Below, one piece after another: positions 25,117 through 34,743 of a stretch of 64,000 nt of DNA (within the stretch, counting starts at the first letter, position 1; each line of letters opens with the position of its first letter). This stretch comes from Flavobacterium sp. H122 (lineage in GTDB: Bacteria > Bacteroidota > Bacteroidia > Flavobacteriales > Flavobacteriaceae). The DNA lies in the NCBI RefSeq assembly GCF_004959765.1, contig NZ_SJZD01000004.1:169064-233063 (forward strand), read 5' to 3'. The translations under genes and the position numbers were made by a program. The notes below the pieces were generated by a model that was not told the origin of the DNA, ran no database searches, and saw only the letters and a program-made list of their open reading frames with translations.

Positions 25117-25761
25117 ATGCAGGCCTTAGACAATCAAAAAGACTATTGGAACAAAGTAGCTTCCACAAAAACATTTACACATCCTTTGAATTGGGATTTA
25201 CTGCAAAACTATTTTTCTCCTTCAAATAAGATATTAGACTATGGTTGCGGCTATGGTCGGATTGTAAAAGAGTTAAATAAAAAAGGTTATAACAATGTAA
25301 TCGGTATCGACACTTCTGATGAATTAGTATTAAGAGGCAAAAATGAAAATAATTTAAACCTTCAGGCTATTGCTTCACCAACTGAAATAAGCAATCTACC
25401 CAACTTATTCGATGCAGTAATATTATTTGCTGTATTAACTTGTATTCCAAGTAATGAAGGCCAGAAAAACTTAATCAGTTTGTTGAGCAATCAATTGAAT
25501 AAAGATGGCATAATTTATATCAGTGATTATTATTTACAAAGTGACTCTCAGGAAATGAACAGGTACGAATATTTCAATGGGGACGAAAATAATTATGGTA
25601 CATTTTCACTGGCTGAAGGAGCTACATTCAGACATCATACCCGTGAATGGATCCAAGAACTGTTAGCTTCGTTTGACATTATTGAAGAAAATAATATTGA
25701 AGTTAAAACCATGAATGGCCATACTGCTGAAGCATTTCAAATAATTGCAAAGAAAAAGTAA
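25117..25761 (+). CDS. Class I SAM-dependent methyltransferase
   Basis: 214 residues with a Rossmann-type core: ILDYGCGYGRIVKELNKKGY (motif I with GxGxG-like CGCGYG), VIGIDTSDELV (motif II, acidic residue binding the SAM ribose) and LFDAVILFAVLTCI (motif IV). The substrate cannot be told from sequence. The C-terminal FRHHTREWIQELLASFDIIEEN resembles small-molecule or thiol methyltransferases of the methyltransferase-11/25 groups. Probably the third gene of ArsR operon 2; a terminator follows. Confidence 0.88.
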   Translation: MQALDNQKDYWNKVASTKTFTHPLNWDLLQNYFSPSNKILDYGCGYGRIVKELNKKGYNNVIGIDTSDELVLRGKNENNLNLQAIASPTEISNLPNLFDAVILFAVLTCIPSNEGQKNLISLLSNQLNKDGIIYISDYYLQSDSQEMNRYEYFNGDENNYGTFSLAEGATFRHHTREWIQELLASFDIIEENNIEVKTMNGHTAEAFQIIAKKK

Positions 25762-25793
25762 ACGATTGTATTTTCTTTAATTACAATAACAAT

Positions 25794-25830
25794 AAACCTA
25801 ATGGAATTCTTCTGTTAGGTTTTCTTATTT
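25794..25830 (+). terminator. Terminator of ArsR operon 2
   Basis: AAACCTAA pairs with TTAGGTTT across 13 nt and is followed by TCTTATTTTT; this also overlaps the -7 box of the next gene. Confidence 0.65.
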
Positions 25831-25833
25831 TTG
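25826..25833 (+). promoter_or_regulatory. -7 element of the EamA transporter gene
   Basis: TATTTTTG, 15 nt before the ATG at 25849. It rules out the upstream TTG (25831) as a start. Confidence 0.5.
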
Positions 25834-25848
25834 AATAAATTTCCTATT

Positions 25849-26709
25849 ATGCATTTTATTCTTATCAGCATTATTTGCAGTGTATTTGTGGGCGTATTGC
25901 TTAAGATTGCCCGAAAATCAGCTTTAAGTATTTATCAGATCATAGCCTGGAACTATGTGTTTGCATTAAGCGCCCTACTTCTTTTTTACAAGCCTGAATT
26001 AAAAACCGACTTTGGTATTCAGACAGGAACAATCATAATCAGTTTAATTATTCTGCTTCCTGTAGTTTTTGTATTTCAGGCTAAAGCCATCAAATATTCA
26101 GGAATTGTAAAGACTGATATTGCACAAAGACTGTCGCTTTTTATTTCTATCTGCTTTTCATTTTTTATAGCCAAAGAACATTTCAATACTTATAAAAATA
26201 TTGGTTTATCGATAGCATTTATTGCCATCTTCTTGACTTTTTACCGCAAACAGAATAAGGAAATAGAAAATAAAAACTGGTATTTTCTTCCTTTGGTATT
26301 ATTGGGTTTTGGTTTTATAGACATATTATTTAAAAAAGTAGCCACCATAGGTGAACTCAACTTTACAGAAGTTTTATTATTAGTATTCATTGGTGCTTTT
26401 TTTGTGGCCACAACCATAGCTTTTTCGCAAATTCGGCAACAAAAAGAAACTGTTTCCATTCAAAATTTATATTGGGGAGCCGGTATGGGACTGCTGAATT
26501 TTAGTAACATTTATTTTTACATCAAAGCACACCAAGTCTTATCTTCAAATCCCTCCACCGTATTTATAGGTATGAATATGGGGGTGATTTTATTAGGAAG
26601 TTTAATTGGTATTTTTTACTTCAAAGAAAAACTGGCTAAACTAAATTATATAGGTCTATTACTTTCCTTGATTTCAATTGCTTTTATAGCATATTCACAG
26701 ATGCAATAG
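25849..26709 (+). CDS. EamA-family (DMT superfamily) transporter
   Basis: About 286 residues with ten predicted membrane helices in two five-helix repeats (about 1-140 and 145-286). The second repeat starts WYFLPLVLLGFGFIDILFKKV and ends LLLSLISIAFIAYSQ. DMT transporters export amino acids or metabolites or exchange nucleotide sugars; the cargo is unknown. The ATG at 25849 is chosen over the TTG at 25831, which falls inside the -7 box. It has its own promoter just after a terminator. Confidence 0.85.
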   Translation: MHFILISIICSVFVGVLLKIARKSALSIYQIIAWNYVFALSALLLFYKPELKTDFGIQTGTIIISLIILLPVVFVFQAKAIKYSGIVKTDIAQRLSLFISICFSFFIAKEHFNTYKNIGLSIAFIAIFLTFYRKQNKEIENKNWYFLPLVLLGFGFIDILFKKVATIGELNFTEVLLLVFIGAFFVATTIAFSQIRQQKETVSIQNLYWGAGMGLLNFSNIYFYIKAHQVLSSNPSTVFIGMNMGVILLGSLIGIFYFKEKLAKLNYIGLLLSLISIAFIAYSQMQ

Positions 26710-26723
26710 TTAACACCAATATC

Positions 26724-27452
26724 ATGACTACTTTACGAAATATAATTATCTTCCTGATTATTACCACACTTTGTTCTTGCTATAATTCATCAGAAAATAA
26801 ACCTGAAACAATCCAAAAAGACAGTGTTATTATTGAAACAGCAGGTATTTCCAACAAACCAGACAGCACATCGACATTTACAGATGAAGAAGAAACTGAC
26901 TCAATAACTACCCTAAAATTTAATGAATTTTCTGTTTCCATCAATAGTTTAATCATTGATGATATGGAAAAGAAAATGAGTCAAATTCAAAAAGACACAG
27001 TTGAAATTTATACTGAGCCTGGAGAGACAATTGAAAACCAACTTATCACTATTTAGAGCAATCAGCTTGAAGGTTTGAAAATTGAACAGTGTTATGAAAC
27101 AAGTGTAACGATTATGAACGAAGGTCCGCATTGTGATTTGACAGACTGGAAACATTTTTACTCAGATTGGAAATCATTGCAAACAAACAAAAAAGGGCAA
27201 TTTATCTGTAATAAATATTCAGAGAAGGATTATGAAAAGTTCCCCGAAATTTCAATTGAAGACTTAAAACAAAAAGTTAAAGAACAGTGTGGCGAAGAGT
27301 GGTTCAATCTTTTGGACAAAGTAAAAATACCAACCGAATATCCAAGCGGGGTAAGTATAAGCCGTTATTTCCTAAGAATAACAGGACAAGACAAAAACAA
27401 AGGGGAAACTGTAACGAAATTAATAATTATTGAAACTCCAATGGGTTGTTGA
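26724..27452 (+). pseudogene. Lipoprotein gene split by an in-frame amber codon
   Basis: The frame from ATG 26724 (lipobox ending LCSC) reads 110 codons to TAG at 27054-27056, then continues in exactly the same frame to TGA at 27450-27452 with equally protein-like sequence (QLEGLKIEQCYETSVTI, CDLTDWKHFYSDWKSL). The apparent second start at 27075 is only a TTG in that continuation. Whole, the protein would have 242 residues, with a low-complexity Ser/Thr/Glu linker and a Cys-containing C-terminal domain. No known family. Nonsense mutation or a base error are the possible causes. Confidence 0.65.
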
Positions 27453-27483
27453 CAAGCGGAAAATAATGCTTAACTCTTAAAAC

Positions 27484-27516
27484 AAAAAACCAGTGAAAAT
27501 ACTTCACTGGTTTTTT
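27484..27516. terminator. Bidirectional terminator
   Basis: CCAGTGAA pairs with TTCACTGG (5-nt loop) and is flanked by A- and T-runs; it serves convergent genes on both strands. Confidence 0.8.
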
Positions 27517-27537
27517 GTTTTTATTTTACTAATCTTT

Positions 27538-30231
27538 TTAATTTTTGACAAACTTCGTATTTGAAGTTCCTTTATCAGAATTTATTTTGATAAAGTAATT
27601 TCCTGAAGTCAGACTGGAAACATCAACCGTTTTTACATTTTGAGCATTTGGAACCACTAAAACCATTTGTCCTAATGTATTGTAGATATTTATTGAACTA
27701 ACCTCAATAGCATCTTTAGTTTCAATAGTCAAGCTATTGTTAACTGGATTTGGATACAATGTAAAATAGTTTTTGAATTCAAAATCCTGATTAGACAACG
27801 CTGCAATAGTTGTTGTAGCAGTATTTGTAACGATTGGGAAATTATAATCAAAATAAATATTGGCATTTTTAGAAAACGTATCTCCAGCCACTAACGTTGA
27901 TTTCGTTTTAATTTTAAAAGAAACGTAACCGTCATTTGTCGCATCAGCAAAAGGAAGATTAATGTTTTCAAAAATAAATTCAACTTTATCACCGTTGATA
28001 CGGGTATAAAAATCGTGACTGCCATTGATTGGAATAATGGAATTCACATCATATTTAGCAATATCAACCAAATCTTTTACCACAATATTAGTTGCGTTAG
28101 CCGAACCTGTATTTTCAAAACGAATCATGTAATGCATATAATCTCCAACTTTTGAAGTTGATACCGAAGCTCCCTCCAAACAAGTGATATCATTAGGATC
28201 AAATGAATTTACCACAGTTTGATTTAAGATAAACGAATTATCATTAGGCAACTCATCAATATTCCAAGAAGTTATAATTGCCGTATAGCTTAAAACATCT
28301 CCACCATTCACTGCTGGACTTTCCATAGGAGAATTGATATTCAATACAACATCAATTATTCTGGTTTCAAAAGGTTGAAGATTTGTATAATTCCAAATCA
28401 AAGATCCTGTTGATTGAGCTGGAGCTGTATTAGCTGAAACAAAGTCCATTTTTGAATCATCAAAAGTTAAATTAACACTTCCGTTCTCAACTTGGTTTCC
28501 TTTGTTTTTGTAAACTATTTTATAGTTTGCATCAAAACCTGGTCTTGCATCATCAGCAGACAAAACAAAAATTTCCACGTCTGAATGAATTCCATTAGGA
28601 GTAATACAAAAATCTTGAGTGAATGGAGTGGAGTTTTGGTTGAAACTAAAATTTAATTCAGAAGGAGAAATTGTAAAATAATTATTGTTTTCAATTTCAG
28701 GTTTTACATTGTAAGTCCCTGCCTGTAAATCAATTCTATAATTTCCAGAATTGTTTGACACAAAATATCCTTCAGTTGAACCTTTGGTAATTTTGTATTT
28801 TACATTCGATATTAATCCATCCTGTAAATCACAACCATTGGAATCAGCATCAAATCTATTTACTCCACTAACCGTATAAAAATCGCCTCCAGGTCTGAAA
28901 GTACAATAGGAATTAACGTGACAATTTGAATATCCATATTGGCTAATTTTACCATTAATCGTTTCAAGTTGCTCTTCATCTGCACAAATAAATTGAAGAT
29001 CTGGATTATTTTCAAACCCTAAGTCCCCTTCAATTTTTCCGTTTTTTAAATTTAGATTTTTCAATTTGTTGTTGTCTATAGACAAGGTATAAATCTTTTT
29101 ATTTGTACTTAAATCTAAATATTCAATTAAATTATCATTTGCATAGAAATAAGTAAATTGATTGTTCTTATCAGAAAGAAAATTAGAAATTGTATTAAAT
29201 TTACAATTAACTGAATTTAAAAAACTTAACCCTCTAATATCAAGTGTTGTCAATTTATTATAATCTACATTTAAATTTTTCAAATTAGACAAACCTGTTA
29301 AGTTTATATCACCTAACTGATTATTTTGACAATATAAATTTTCTAAATTAATCGTATTGCTTAAATCTATATTATTTAAACTATTTTCAGTTAACGAAAC
29401 TGATTTCAAAGTTGTAAGTCCATGTAAATCCATAGACGTAAAATTATTTTTATCGGCAATAAATTCAATAATTTTATTAAGATGTAGAATCGAAATGTTA
29501 GAAAAATTATTATTTCTAATATTTAAGACTTCAAGATTATCTAAACCAGTCAAATCAATAGACGATAAATTATTATAATGACAAATTAGTTTTTTCAATT
29601 TTATTAATCCATCAACTCTTAATGAGATTAATGCATTTGAATAACAATCAATCTCTTCCAAATTAGTTAAAGCTCTTACATCGAGATTAACAAGTTCATT
29701 TCCTAAACATTTTAAGACTTTTAAATTTGTTAACCCTGTTAAATTAATATTATTCATTCTATTAGCCCAAATGTCGATATATTCAAGACTTTTCATATTG
29801 TCAATTAATAAATCACCATATACCAAATCACAATGCTTTGCAATTAAAGTTTTAAGTTTTAAAAATTGTCTAAAATCTATCACTACAGATAAATAATTAC
29901 CACTACAATCTATGTATCCAATATTTTTAAATTCTTCTAAACCTTTCAAATCATAGATTGGATTAACATAAACAGGAAAACCATTATTATCATAAGTAGA
30001 ATAACTATTAATATCTAAGTAGGATACATTTAAAGCTTCACTTACCTCAATAGCTCCGTTATTATTAGCATCAATTTTAAAATAATTCCCATTTAAATCT
30101 TTAGAAATGGTATTTGATGAACTTGCAGATAATAATCTGGAATTAAGTTCAGTATCAGGAAAATTAATTATTTGTGCATTAGCATTCATTAAAAGGCTCA
30201 ACGCCACAAATAGAAAGTAAAATTTCTTCAT
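27538..30231 (-). CDS. Leucine-rich-repeat surface protein with T9SS sorting tail
   Basis: 897 residues. Order: signal peptide (MKKFYFLFVALSLLMNANAQ), an N-terminal region, about 16 short leucine-rich repeats (about residues 90-420, pattern LxxLxxNxLxxIDLxGLTNLK), a SdrD-B/CarboxypepD-like segment (NRFDADSNGCDLQDG, Ca-loop), DUF11-like repeats (about 540-800) and a C-terminal type A sorting domain (YPNPVNNSLTI ... GNYFIKINSDKGTSNTKFVKN). The tail indicates export by the type IX secretion system and anchoring on the cell surface; PorQ of that system is encoded at 35431. Adhesion or binding is likely; ligand unknown. Confidence 0.93.
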   Translation of the reverse strand: MKKFYFLFVALSLLMNANAQIINFPDTELNSRLLSASSSNTISKDLNGNYFKIDANNNGAIEVSEALNVSYLDINSYSTYDNNGFPVYVNPIYDLKGLEEFKNIGYIDCSGNYLSVVIDFRQFLKLKTLIAKHCDLVYGDLLIDNMKSLEYIDIWANRMNNINLTGLTNLKVLKCLGNELVNLDVRALTNLEEIDCYSNALISLRVDGLIKLKKLICHYNNLSSIDLTGLDNLEVLNIRNNNFSNISILHLNKIIEFIADKNNFTSMDLHGLTTLKSVSLTENSLNNIDLSNTINLENLYCQNNQLGDINLTGLSNLKNLNVDYNKLTTLDIRGLSFLNSVNCKFNTISNFLSDKNNQFTYFYANDNLIEYLDLSTNKKIYTLSIDNNKLKNLNLKNGKIEGDLGFENNPDLQFICADEEQLETINGKISQYGYSNCHVNSYCTFRPGGDFYTVSGVNRFDADSNGCDLQDGLISNVKYKITKGSTEGYFVSNNSGNYRIDLQAGTYNVKPEIENNNYFTISPSELNFSFNQNSTPFTQDFCITPNGIHSDVEIFVLSADDARPGFDANYKIVYKNKGNQVENGSVNLTFDDSKMDFVSANTAPAQSTGSLIWNYTNLQPFETRIIDVVLNINSPMESPAVNGGDVLSYTAIITSWNIDELPNDNSFILNQTVVNSFDPNDITCLEGASVSTSKVGDYMHYMIRFENTGSANATNIVVKDLVDIAKYDVNSIIPINGSHDFYTRINGDKVEFIFENINLPFADATNDGYVSFKIKTKSTLVAGDTFSKNANIYFDYNFPIVTNTATTTIAALSNQDFEFKNYFTLYPNPVNNSLTIETKDAIEVSSINIYNTLGQMVLVVPNAQNVKTVDVSSLTSGNYFIKINSDKGTSNTKFVKN

Positions 30232-30260
30232 TTTTAGAAAATTAATTGCACAAAAATAAC

Positions 30261-30290
30261 AAAAAAAGCCTCACATTTTGTGAGGCTTTT
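30261..30290 (-). terminator. Terminator of rpsA
   Basis: AAAAGCCTCACA pairs with TGTGAGGCTTTT on the minus strand, about 60 nt after the rpsA stop. Confidence 0.8.
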
Positions 30291-30304
30291 ACTATTTACA
30301 CTTT

Positions 30305-30337
30305 ACTTCGACTATGCTCAGCACAGGCTAGCTCAGT
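30305..30337. repeat. REP-like core repeat downstream of rpsA
   Basis: ACTTCGACTATGCTCAGCAC followed by a partial inverted copy GCTCAGTGCAA; the core matches the elements at 6707 and 9901. Confidence 0.5.
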
Positions 30338-30351
30338 GCAAGAGGAAAATA

Positions 30352-32118
30352 TTATTTCTCTCCTTTTTCCATTTTAGCTTTTAATTCAGCTAAAGCATCG
30401 ATATCTCCTAAAGTTGATTTCTCAGCTTGTGTAGAAGATGTAGATTTAGATTCAGCTTCTTTAACTACTTTTTCTTCTTCTTCACGGAAGATAGCTGTGT
30501 GCGATGCTACAACTCTTTTGAATTCTTTGTTGAACTCAATTACTTTGAAGTCAGCAGTATCACCTTTTTTCAATTTCTTACCATCTTCTTTTTCTAAGTG
30601 ACGAGTTGGAATGAAAGCAACTACATCATCTCCGAAATCTACAGTTGCACCTTTGTCAACGATTTCAGCAATTGTTCCGTTGTGGATAGTTCCTACAGCG
30701 AAAGCATCTTCGTGCTTATCCCAAGGGTTAGCAGTAGTTTGCTTGTGACCTAAAGATAATTTACGTGCATCAACGTCTAATTCTAATACAACTACATCTA
30801 ATTTATCACCTACGTTAACAAATTCAGATGGGTGTTTGATTTTCTTAGTCCAAGATAAGTCAGAAATGTAAACTAAACCATCGATACCTTCTTCTAATTC
30901 TACGAAAATACCAAAATTAGTGAAGTTTCTTACTGTACCAGTGTGTTTAGAACCTACCGGGTATTTAGCAGTAATATCAGTCCATGGATCTTGAGACATT
31001 TGTTTGATACCTAAAGACATTTTTCTTTCTTCTCTGTCAAGAGTTAAGATAACCGCCTCAACTGTATCTCCAATTTTCACGAAATCCTGAGCTGAACGTA
31101 AGTGTGTAGACCAAGACATTTCAGATACGTGGATTAAACCTTCTACTCCTTCAGCAACTTCGATGAAAGCACCGTAATCAGCTAAAACAACTACTTTACC
31201 TTTAACTTTGTCACCAACTTTTAAGTTAGCATCCAATGCATCCCAAGGGTGAGCGTTTAATTGTTTTAAACCTAATTGGATTCTTGTTTTCTCATCATCG
31301 AAATCAAGGATTACAACGTTTAATTTTTGATCTAATTCCAATACTTCAGATGGGTGGTTGATTCTTGACCAAGATAAGTCAGTGATGTGGATTAATCCGT
31401 CAACACCTCCTAAGTCAATGAATACACCGTAAGAAGTAATGTTTTTAACAACACCTTCTAATACCTGACCTTTTTCTAATTGACCAATGATTTCTTTTTT
31501 CTGTACTTCGATATCAGCTTCGATAAGCGCTTTATGAGAAACAACAACGTTTTTGAACTCATGGTTGATTTTAACAACTTTGAATTCCATCATTTTGTTT
31601 ACATATTGATCGTAGTCACGGATAGGCTTAACATCGATTTGAGAACCTGGTAAGAATGCTTCGATTCCGAATACGTCAACGATCATACCACCTTTAGTTC
31701 TGCATTTTACGAAACCATTAACAATTTCTCCTGTTTCATTAGCAGCGATAACTCTGTCCCAAGCTTTGATTGTACGGGCTTTACGGTGTGATAATACTAA
31801 TTGTCCTGATTTGTCCTCACGGATATCAATTAATACTTCAACTTTATCACCAACTTTTAAGTTAGGATTGTAACGGAACTCGTTTAAAGAAATAACACCT
31901 TCAGATTTTGCATTGATATCAACAATAGCATCTCTTTCAGTAATTCTAACAACAACACCTTCTACTACTTCTTCAGCACCTGTAGAAATGAAAGTTTTTG
32001 CTACTAAATCTTCAAACTCCTGTAAATTTTTAGCGTCAACAGCATCAATACCTTCTGCATAGTTATGCCAGTTAAAATCTGCTAAAAATTGTTCTTGTGT
32101 TTTGTTTAATTCAGACAT
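30352..32118 (-). CDS. rpsA: 30S ribosomal protein S1
   Basis: 588 residues with six S1 (OB-fold) RNA-binding domains, starting near GVVVRITERDAIVDINAKSEG, then GFVKCRTKGGMIVDVFG, GVVKNITSYGVFIDLGG, GKVVVLADYGAFIEVAEG, GTVRNFTNFGIFVELEEG and GTIAEIVDKGATVDFGDD. It delivers mRNA to the 30S subunit. The acidic N-terminal extension and charged C-terminus are as in Bacteroidota S1. Single gene with a leader of about 110 nt; S1 commonly regulates its own translation, but no specific leader structure is proven here. Confidence 0.97.
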   Translation of the reverse strand: MSELNKTQEQFLADFNWHNYAEGIDAVDAKNLQEFEDLVAKTFISTGAEEVVEGVVVRITERDAIVDINAKSEGVISLNEFRYNPNLKVGDKVEVLIDIREDKSGQLVLSHRKARTIKAWDRVIAANETGEIVNGFVKCRTKGGMIVDVFGIEAFLPGSQIDVKPIRDYDQYVNKMMEFKVVKINHEFKNVVVSHKALIEADIEVQKKEIIGQLEKGQVLEGVVKNITSYGVFIDLGGVDGLIHITDLSWSRINHPSEVLELDQKLNVVILDFDDEKTRIQLGLKQLNAHPWDALDANLKVGDKVKGKVVVLADYGAFIEVAEGVEGLIHVSEMSWSTHLRSAQDFVKIGDTVEAVILTLDREERKMSLGIKQMSQDPWTDITAKYPVGSKHTGTVRNFTNFGIFVELEEGIDGLVYISDLSWTKKIKHPSEFVNVGDKLDVVVLELDVDARKLSLGHKQTTANPWDKHEDAFAVGTIHNGTIAEIVDKGATVDFGDDVVAFIPTRHLEKEDGKKLKKGDTADFKVIEFNKEFKRVVASHTAIFREEEEKVVKEAESKSTSSTQAEKSTLGDIDALAELKAKMEKGEK

Positions 32119-32237
32119 GTCTGATAAAAAATTTGTATTCTGATTTTCTTGGGTTTCTTATGCAATAGAAAAAACAGAAGCGTTTTACATATAATTAATT
32201 GAATACCTTAAGGAAACCCTACCCGCCAAAAGGTGTG

Positions 32238-32267
32238 CAAAATTAAGAATAATTATTTAATTACCAA
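32238..32267 (-). promoter_or_regulatory. Promoter of rpsA
   Basis: TTG (32265-32267) and TAATTTTG (32238-32245) are 19 nt apart on the minus strand. The leader between it and the start codon is about 110 nt and contains a CCTTAAGG palindrome. Confidence 0.6.
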
Positions 32268-32370
32268 AGGTTTGTTTCAGATAGTTAGATTATCAGACTT
32301 CTTAGACAGTCAGACTATTAGATTATTAGATTATTGGATGATCAAAGTTTGAAATTTACAGACAAAATCT

Positions 32371-33252
32371 TTATGCGGTTTGCTTTAATAAATGCGCTTT
32401 CAGTTTTTTATGCGTCCTTTTATAAGCCCAGTACTGTTTAAAATCAACCCATTTTTTCTTCAATAGCTTACGCATTAATTTATCAGTATACCTCATTACA
32501 AAAACATGATACAACATATTGACAAACTGTAAAGGCTTAGTTGGCAATGCCCGCAGCGACAATGAAAAACCGGCATCCAGATACCGGTTAAAATGCCAAA
32601 AAGCACCGGGAATATAAAGCGCATCACCATGTTCCATAAATATTTCATAGCCTTGAGCATACTTTAAAGCCGGAAATTTTTCATAATCAGGATTTTCATA
32701 ATCCACCTCATAAATAGTATGCACTGAAAGCGGTACTTTATATAAAAAAGGAGACTGTTTTTGATCAAACAGCAAAATGCGTTTGTTTCCTTCAAAATGC
32801 ACATGAATAAAATCCCCAAGATCTACATCATAATGCATCAAAACCTTAGCTTCACTACCCCCGAAAAAAAGAGTCGGCAGACGTTTAAAAAATTTCATTC
32901 CCAAATCAGGATATGTAAAATTATGCAGCAGTTCAGGAAGCCGGTCTGTAATAATATAAAAGAAAATACGTAAATCAGAAGGAGTCGACTGAATATGATT
33001 GATATACTCTTTGAATTTCATTTTCACAACCGGTTCACTGGTACTTTTATTGGCATCAGCCGGTTTACTGTCATAAAGCGGTACTATTTGCTCACCTGCT
33101 TTTTCCTTAATATAGTCAAAATTCCATTTTTCACCGGCTTCCCATTGTCTGGCAAATCCTTTAATCAGTAACGGCTTCTGTGTCTTATAATAGTTATTTA
33201 TAAATTCTTCTTTTGTAATCGAACTCACAATATCGGCAGGTTTCAATTCCAT
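32371..33252 (-). CDS. Cupin-like/JmjC-type Fe(II)- and 2-oxoglutarate-dependent oxygenase
   Basis: 293 residues with the cupin-8 pattern: KPLLIKGFARQWEA at the N-terminus, then MHYDVDLGDFIHVHFEGNKRILLF containing the metal H-x-D motif and HGDALYIPGAFWHFN with the distal His. These residues suggest an active iron site. Members hydroxylate tRNA, proteins or small metabolites; the substrate is unknown. It is between the rpsA promoter region and a permease gene, in its own transcription unit. Confidence 0.87.
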   Translation of the reverse strand: MELKPADIVSSITKEEFINNYYKTQKPLLIKGFARQWEAGEKWNFDYIKEKAGEQIVPLYDSKPADANKSTSEPVVKMKFKEYINHIQSTPSDLRIFFYIITDRLPELLHNFTYPDLGMKFFKRLPTLFFGGSEAKVLMHYDVDLGDFIHVHFEGNKRILLFDQKQSPFLYKVPLSVHTIYEVDYENPDYEKFPALKYAQGYEIFMEHGDALYIPGAFWHFNRYLDAGFSLSLRALPTKPLQFVNMLYHVFVMRYTDKLMRKLLKKKWVDFKQYWAYKRTHKKLKAHLLKQTA

Positions 33253-33317
33253 ATTTTAAAAAATTTAATTCTTAAACATAACTAAGATACTCATAAAATA
33301 GTATAGTATTTAAAAAT

Positions 33318-33346
33318 TAAAAAGCCTCTTGTTTCCAAAAGGCTCT
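33318..33346 (-). terminator. Terminator of the nucleoside permease gene
   Basis: AGCCTTTTG pairs with CAAGAGGCT followed by TTTTT on the minus strand. Confidence 0.7.
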
Positions 33347-33368
33347 TATATTTAAGAAATTATAAAAT

Positions 33369-34622
33369 TTAATGCGTCACACTCTCAACATCTTTTGGAT
33401 TGTGTTTATGCTTAAACAAAACTGCAAATGCAATGGCAATAACTAAAGCATAAGCCGCAAAAGCAAGCCAGATACTATGCCAGTCTCTTTGTCCGTCAGA
33501 TGTAAAATATTTATCAATAACATACCCGCTGATCAACCCCCCGAAGAAAGCTCCAAATCCGTTAGACATCATCATAAACAAACCCTGAGCAGATGAACGG
33601 ATTTTTGAATCTGTAGTAGTCTCCACAAAAAGAGAACCTGATATATTGAAAAAGTCAAATGCCATTCCGTAAACAATACACGATAAAATAATCATCCACA
33701 AACCACCCGCAGGATCTCCGTATGCAAATAACCCGAAACGCAATACCCAAGCTAACATAGAAATCAACATTACCTGCTTGATCCCAAAACGTTTCAAGAA
33801 GAACGGAATAGCTAAAATGAACAAAGTTTCTGAAATTTGAGAAATAGACATAATTATAGTTGAATACTTCACAACAAACGAATTTGCATATTGGGGAATT
33901 TTTTCAAATTCCGACAAATAAGTATCACCGTACATGTTTGTCAATTGTAATGCACCACCCAAGAACATTGAGAAAATGAAAAACAATGCCATTTTATACG
34001 TTCCAAAAAGCTTGAATGCATTCAAACCCAGTTTTTCAGTCAATGATGCATTTTCATCCATCAGTTTTTGCGGCGGACAGGCAGGCAATGAAAACGAGTA
34101 CAATCCTAAAACTACCGCAGAAAAAGCAGAAATGTAAAACATATTCGCTGATGCTTTATTCCCGGTAAGATTAGTAATCCACATCGCTACAATAAATCCA
34201 ACAGTACCCCATACACGTATAGGCGGAAATACCTTAATTACATCAAAGCTGTTATTCTTTAAAATATTATATGCTACCGAGTTAGACAAAGAAATTGTAG
34301 GCATATAACACATCATCGCTGCAAAAATAACCCAGTAAAAAGTTGACGGATTGTCAACCTGCGGTAAATAAGCTATACATAAACCACCTAAAATATGTAA
34401 AATTCCATACAATCTTTCTGCATTCAGCCATTTATCTGCTATGATACCTGTCACTGCAGGCATAATAATCGAAGAAATTCCAAGTGTTGAAAAAATTGCT
34501 CCAAACTCAGCCCCGCTCCATTGTTTTGTTCCGAACCAATAATTTCCAACAGTAATCAACCACGCCCCCCACACAAAGAACTGAAGAAAGCTCATTAAGG
34601 TCAGTCTAAATTTAATATTCAT
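33369..34622 (-). CDS. MFS nucleoside permease (NHS family, NupG-like)
   Basis: 417 residues with twelve predicted membrane helices. The opening FQFFVWGAWLITVGNYWFG and the ADKWLNAERLYGILHILGG loop are the NHS family pattern. It imports nucleosides (or sugar-like compounds in Bacteroidota homologues) by proton symport. Its own promoter is likely in the 120 nt upstream, though no good -7 box was found. It ends at a terminator. Substrate not settled. Confidence 0.88.
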   Translation of the reverse strand: MNIKFRLTLMSFLQFFVWGAWLITVGNYWFGTKQWSGAEFGAIFSTLGISSIIMPAVTGIIADKWLNAERLYGILHILGGLCIAYLPQVDNPSTFYWVIFAAMMCYMPTISLSNSVAYNILKNNSFDVIKVFPPIRVWGTVGFIVAMWITNLTGNKASANMFYISAFSAVVLGLYSFSLPACPPQKLMDENASLTEKLGLNAFKLFGTYKMALFFIFSMFLGGALQLTNMYGDTYLSEFEKIPQYANSFVVKYSTIIMSISQISETLFILAIPFFLKRFGIKQVMLISMLAWVLRFGLFAYGDPAGGLWMIILSCIVYGMAFDFFNISGSLFVETTTDSKIRSSAQGLFMMMSNGFGAFFGGLISGYVIDKYFTSDGQRDWHSIWLAFAAYALVIAIAFAVLFKHKHNPKDVESVTH

Positions 34623-34743
34623 ATTTTTTTTTGGTTTTTGTTTGATTTAAAAAGGGCGGTAAATCTATAAAAAAAACATTAGTTAAAACGTTTTCGGTAG
34701 AAAATTTATCTACAATTTAAAAAAATCAGTTTACAGGATATAT

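Noticed and set aside
27075..27452. Separate gene starting at TTG 27075
   Set aside because: It is in the same frame as the preceding 110 codons and only appears separate because of the TAG at 27054.
32281..32340. Low-complexity AGATTATTAGATTATT sequence between rpsA and the JmjC gene
   Set aside because: Simple AT-rich repetition without a clear unit or palindrome; not listed as a feature.
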